Shown in pieces: positions 59,881-64,000 of a DNA stretch of 64,000 nt; within the stretch, counting starts at the first letter, position 1, and each line of letters starts with the position of its first letter. The position numbers and the translations under genes were made by a program. The stretch spans positions 5,875,080-5,939,079 of the forward strand of contig NC_023758.2 of NCBI RefSeq assembly GCF_000499845.2, given 5' to 3'. This DNA comes from Phaseolus vulgaris. Its lineage: Eukaryota; Streptophyta; Magnoliopsida; Fabales; Fabaceae. The notes below the pieces were generated by a model that was given only the letters and a program-made list of their open reading frames with translations, was not told the origin of the DNA and did not search any database.

Positions 59881-61503
59881 CTAGTATCTACCAAGCATAC
59901 CAACTGCAAAACTAATAACTGGTCGTGTACAAGTTTGAGCATACATTAAACTCCCAACAATAGATGCATAAGGTATATTCTCCATCTGTTTCCGTTCCAA
60001 GTCATTCTTTGGACATTGCATGAGACTAAATTTGTCTCCTTTCTGTATTGGAACAAGAGATGTCGAACATTTATCCATTCTGAATCTCTCTAAAACTTTA
60101 TTAATATATGCTTTCCGAGACAAACCTAACAGTCCTTGTGATCTGTCACGGAATATTTCAATTCCTATCACATAGTATGCCTCAACCATATCTTTCATCT
60201 CAAAGTTATTAGAGAGAAACTTCTTAGTCTCACTTAATAGACCAAGATCATTACTTGCAAGCAAGATATCATCAACATACAGAATCAGGAATATAAACTT
60301 GCTCCCACTGACCTTCAGGTATATACACCGATCAACAATGTTTTCCTTAAACCCAAAGGACACAATAGTATCATTGAACTTAAGATACCATTGCCTAGAA
60401 GCCTGTTTAAGCCCGTATATTGATTTCTTAAGTTTACACACCATGTGTTCCTTCCCTTCTTCAATGAACCCCACTGGTTGGTCCATATAAACATCCTCTT
60501 CTAAATCCCCATTCAGAAAAGCAGTTTTGACATCCATCTGATGCAACTCAAGATCATAATGAGCTACTAATGCCATGATAATTCTAAAGGAATCTTTCTT
60601 AGAAACAAGTGAAAATGTTTCCTTATAATCAATACCATCCTTTTGAGTAAAACCTTTGGCAACAAGTCGGGCCTTGTAACGTTCGATATTGCCATGAGAG
60701 TCACGTTTAGTCTTAAAGACCCATTTACACCCGACTCTCTTGCATCCTTCTGGCAATTCTATAAGGTCCCATACATCATTCTGTGTCATTGATTTAAGCT
60801 CATCTTTCTTGGCATCTAACCACTTATCAGAATTATCATCATTGATGGCGTCTGAAAATGAAACTGGATCATTATCAATACTTAAGTTATTTTCTGACTC
60901 TTGTAGGTAAACCACATAATCATTCGAAACAGCAGACTTTCTTTCTCTTTGAGATCTTCTTAATACTATTTCTTGTGGTTGTTCTACTACAGGTTCATTG
61001 TTTTCTTCATGATCATTAATTTGTTGTTCTTCTTCATCGTTAAGTGACTCAACTACATTAGGAACAACAATACTTGAAGTAAAGGTACTAGTTAAAGGAA
61101 CTTGTACTCTAACTTCCTTAATCTCCACATTTTGTGAAGTATTACTCCCACTGGTTTCACCATTTTCAACGAGCCGTGCATTTCTAGATTCAACAATTCT
61201 TGTGTTATGGGTAGGACAGTAAAACATATACCTTTTTGACTTTGCTGGATAACCAATGAAATATCCACTGATTGTTCTTGCATCCAATTTCTTCTCTTGC
61301 GGATTGTATATTCTGACTTCTGCCTGACATCCCCAAACATGCAGGTGTCTCAAGCTGGGTTTCCTTCCTGTCCATAATTCAAAAGGTGTCTTTTGAACTG
61401 CCTTACTAGGAACCCTGTTCAAGAGATGCATGACAGTTTTTAAAGCATACATCCACAATGAAACGGGTGTCCCAAATGTTTGTGCCACAAGAAAGCAGAA
61501 CAA
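59881..61503 (-). pseudogene. Copia integrase C-terminal part and reverse transcriptase
   Basis: 540 codons are open. The first about 150 match the region after the integrase core (LWMYALKTVMHLLNRVP, TPFELWTGRKPSLRHLHVWGC, then the chromatin-side DARTISGYFIG). RT follows, with CKWVFKTKRD, QMDVKTAFLNGDLEEDVYMDQP, SIYGLKQASRQWYLKF and the active site YVDDILLA. The catalytic D-D-E core of integrase is missing: the frame joins at about 61480 to the tail of the GAG-pre-integrase domain. The frame ends in TAG 59881-59883 within the TRPVISFAVGMLGRY connection. RT itself looks intact. Confidence 0.92.
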
Positions 61504-61622
61504 TAATTCACTAAACTACGTTTAATGCCAACAATATGAAGCGAGGTCATAAGAGTTTCAGCATATAGATTATCGAGATTCAATTTATATAATTCATCAT
61601 AAAGAGTACCAGATCCTATCAA
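61440..61622 (-). pseudogene. Copia GAG-pre-integrase fragment at the deletion junction
   Basis: The frame gives LYDELYKLNLDNLY and ends FLWHKHLGHP, the landmark just before the integrase zinc finger. It then runs directly into integrase C-terminal sequence in another frame. This marks the join of an internal deletion. The protease (expected near 61630-61820) is also reduced to about 200 bp. Confidence 0.75.
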
Positions 61623-61825
61623 ACAGGTACGTTGATATAAACTGAAACATTCCCAAATATAAAAGAGTATCCGGCATCATCAAGTTTAGACAATAAAACT
61701 AAATTCCTAGATATCCTAGGTACATAATAAAAAAATAAATTATCCATTAAATCTAAATAAAATCCAGTGTCGAGCCGACTGCTTTCACTGGAACCTTCTC
61801 TCTATTCCCCATGAAGACAAACTTT

Positions 61826-62640
61826 TCATTTGGCTTTATGGTTCGGGTTGAAAGTAATCCCCTTCTTTTCGAACCAAGCCTTGCGTTTCAGACAATCCTT
61901 TTGGAAATGTCCAGCTTTCTTGCAGAAATGACATTTGTCATTCTTCTTCTGGAGCGTAGTAGAGGACTCATTTATCTTCAGTGGTCCTTTACCCTTTCCT
62001 TGTTTCTTGAAGCCTTTCTTTCTAGCTCCTTGATTGTTCACATAATGTATGGAGTGGTTTCCTCGATTCTTCAATCTAGTCTTTTCCTGAACTAACATGC
62101 TATGCAATTCATGCATATTCCACTTATCTTTCATAGTGTTATAGTTTATATGGAAAAGATCATACTCAGACGGTAAAGAGTTCAAAATGAACTGTACGAG
62201 AAAATTATCATCCACTTCCATTCCCAGAGACTTAAGTCTTGCCGCAATATTAGTCATTTCAATGACATGTTCGTGCATAGTACGAGAACCATCAAATTTC
62301 ATGGTGATTAATGTAGTCATTAATGTCCCAGCAAGAGACTTATCAGCTGTTTGGGAGCACTCTTTCACAGACTTCATGAATTCTTTTGCATTTTCGGTTT
62401 CGGGAAGAGTAGACTTAATATTGTTTGCTATGCTCATTCGCATAAACATCAGGTTGAGTCTATTTGACTTTTCCCAAGCCCTATAATGAGCTTTCTCCTT
62501 ATTGCTACTATCATCGGTAATAACAGCAGGTTTCTCGATTCGAATGGCCAAATCAAGATCCAATACACCTAAGTGAAATTGGACTTTTTCACTCCAGTCA
62601 GAGAAATTTAGACCATTAAAGACTAGAACAGACGTAGCTT
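61826..62640 (-). pseudogene. Copia Gag polyprotein part
   Basis: 245 codons from a TTG at 62563, with the frame open further upstream to about 62640 (FNGLNFSDWSEKVQFHLGVL). This is the N-terminal Gag signature, but no in-frame ATG is seen. The UBN2-type Gag core (about residues 40-160) is followed by a Lys-rich stretch and a zinc knuckle CHFCKKAGHFQKDC (CX2CX4HX4C). It ends at 61826. Gag would form the particle and bind RNA. The missing start codon suggests loss of function or a start further away. Confidence 0.85.
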
Positions 62641-63025
62641 ACGAATGTAAGGCTACAGGAACAGATACTGCAATTACACATGCTTAACATTAATACTTCG
62701 AGTCATAAACTAAACATACTATACAGATTCAGAAAACATTCTATGTATACTAATGTTCTCCTTTGGAAGATTCATTAATACACAAAACATAATGATGCTA
62801 ATAGTATTAACTTTATTTGGCAAGATGTATGCATTAACTAGAAACACTTGTTATCTTTGGATATACAAGCAAAGCTAATAACACATACTCACTACCAACA
62901 ATCATATCCATTAGTTATAAGGACAACTAATCAACCTTTGGGTGATCCATAATGCCCTATAATAATGAATTTCCATTTACTCATATATATAAATAATTTA
63001 GCATCCATTATATAGGTAATTGGAA

Positions 63026-63339
63026 TAAAATTTATCAGTAATCTGGAATTAAATAAAACTTAAAGATTTGATCACTTTGGTGATTACAAATCTACCATAC
63101 AAATAATTCCATAAATAATATCATTAATTGAAATAAAATTTCATCATCCATAATTTGGAATTAAATAAAACATAAAGATTTGATCACTTTGGTGATTACA
63201 AATCTATCATACAAATAATTCCATAAATAATATCATTAATTGAAATAAAATTTCATCATCCATAATTTGGAATTAAATAAAACATAAAGATTTGATCACT
63301 TTGGTGATTACAAATCTATCATACAAATAATTCCATAAT
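63026..63339. repeat. 112-bp tandem repeat in the copia leader
   Basis: Units starting at 63062, 63174 and 63286 (exact 112-bp period) contain AAAGATTTGATCACTTTGG and CATCATCCATAATTTGGAAT. The first two are complete, the third is partial, and a diverged partial unit precedes them. Near identity of units implies recent amplification. Confidence 0.92.
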
Positions 63340-64000
63340 CTTAATTTAAAAAATTAATACATAAAGCGGAAAAATAATTTTCCATTCCTCACTTTCAATC
63401 AATTAATTAAACTTTAATTTAATGAACATAATAAAATTTCATTAAAACTTTAATTTAACGTAAATTAAATTACATTAAAAAAAATGATACATAAAACAGA
63501 AAATAATTTTTCGTTACTCACTTTTAATTAATTAATTAAAGTTTAATTTAAATATAAATTTAATTACATTATAACATAACCTAAATTACAGAAAAGTAAC
63601 AGTTGATTAAACTTTAATATGGAGTGCAACAAAGAATTCATGCATTTCATGATGGTAGAGAATAATTCATACATGGATTCACTAATGGGATTCTTTTCAT
63701 GCATTTTATTATATTATATTATAATATAATATTAATAAAATTGACGTATTTCATTATTTTATATTTCTAATATAATATTAATAAAATTGATAACCTAAGG
63801 CACAGTAAATCAAATTTGCTTCTTTTTCATGAAGCAAAATTGCTTAAGCTGCAAGGATGCCGTTAACCACCCCTCTCACAATGAGTCACAGTGCCGCAGC
63901 AGCAGCAGCCACCGTTCTGTGCGAACCACCACGCCGCAGCAGCCACCGTTCTTGCGTTTGGGTTCAAAAGGTTTTACGCTGTTAATGGCGTTGATCCATA
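63340..64000 (-). other. Copia leader, right end of window
   Basis: AT-rich sequence with TTTAATTTAA repeats, then a GC-richer end (63850-63960) with GCAGCAGCAGCC repeats. No gene is visible. The 5' LTR has not been reached. Confidence 0.5.

Larger units (their letters stand above)
58219..64000 (-). mobile_element. Ty1/copia retrotransposon with deleted integrase core, 5' part beyond the window
   Basis: Reading right to left: leader with tandem repeats (64000-62641), Gag (62640-61826), GAG-pre-integrase (about 61620-61470), a truncated integrase end, RT (to 59881), RNase H (59740-59297), a spacer, a polypurine tract and the 3' LTR. This is the copia gene order. The 5' LTR and primer site must lie right of position 64000. 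The left limit at 58219 (TG, preceded by AAAGA) is a best guess. Confidence 0.85.

Overview
This window is plant nuclear DNA, most likely from a eudicot and plausibly a legume. The species is inferred from overall character; no marker in the window fixes it. The evidence for a plant is GT-AG introns, very AT-rich intergenic DNA, nested LTR retrotransposons, CACTA, Helitron and MITE elements, and plant-type ACX1, AP2/ERF and R2R3-MYB genes. There are no operons, CRISPR arrays or prokaryotic signals.

Layout. 1-10.3 kb: a decayed Ty1/copia element on the plus strand has been invaded twice. A 6.9-kb non-autonomous Ty3/gypsy-like element (216-7098, TSD CCAGA) sits in the pre-integrase region, and a solo LTR (8939-9909, TSD TCACT) sits in the RT. 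The gypsy-like element carries its own solo LTR (1052-2242, TSD GTGTG). 10.3-14.5 kb: AT-rich DNA with a 330-bp direct repeat, an AT-rich minisatellite and a short Helitron (12864-13425). 14.6-20.4 kb: a complete 14-exon peroxisomal acyl-CoA oxidase gene of 664 codons with an ARL C-terminus, followed 94 bp after the stop by a Mutator-type MITE with 9-bp TSD. 21-29 kb: MITEs, a copia gag relic, a CACTA relic and a GC-rich LTR-like block.

29.1-41.9 kb: a CACTA transposon (TSD TGA) with two minus-strand genes. One is a TNP2-type transposase; the other joins a plant En/Spm-associated domain to a Ulp1/C48-like cysteine protease domain. Both carry disabling lesions. A young 5.1-kb LTR element (35740-40885, TSD GTTAG), related to the 216-7098 element, lies 21 bp upstream of the transposase ATG. 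45.5-46.0 kb: an intronless DREB-type AP2/ERF gene. 52.8-53.6 kb: a three-exon R2R3-MYB gene of the bHLH-interacting class. 58.2-64 kb: a minus-strand Ty1/copia element whose integrase core is deleted and whose 5' LTR lies beyond the window.

Only three genes look like working host genes: ACX1-like, AP2/ERF and R2R3-MYB. They are not obviously functionally linked. The most unusual content is the pair of related non-autonomous gypsy-like elements. Their pol has collapsed by shared in-frame deletions into an open frame that keeps integrase-derived segments but lacks RT and the catalytic integrase residues. In the younger copy this is a single 596-codon ORF that runs through the polypurine tract and stops on the first three bases of the 3' LTR.
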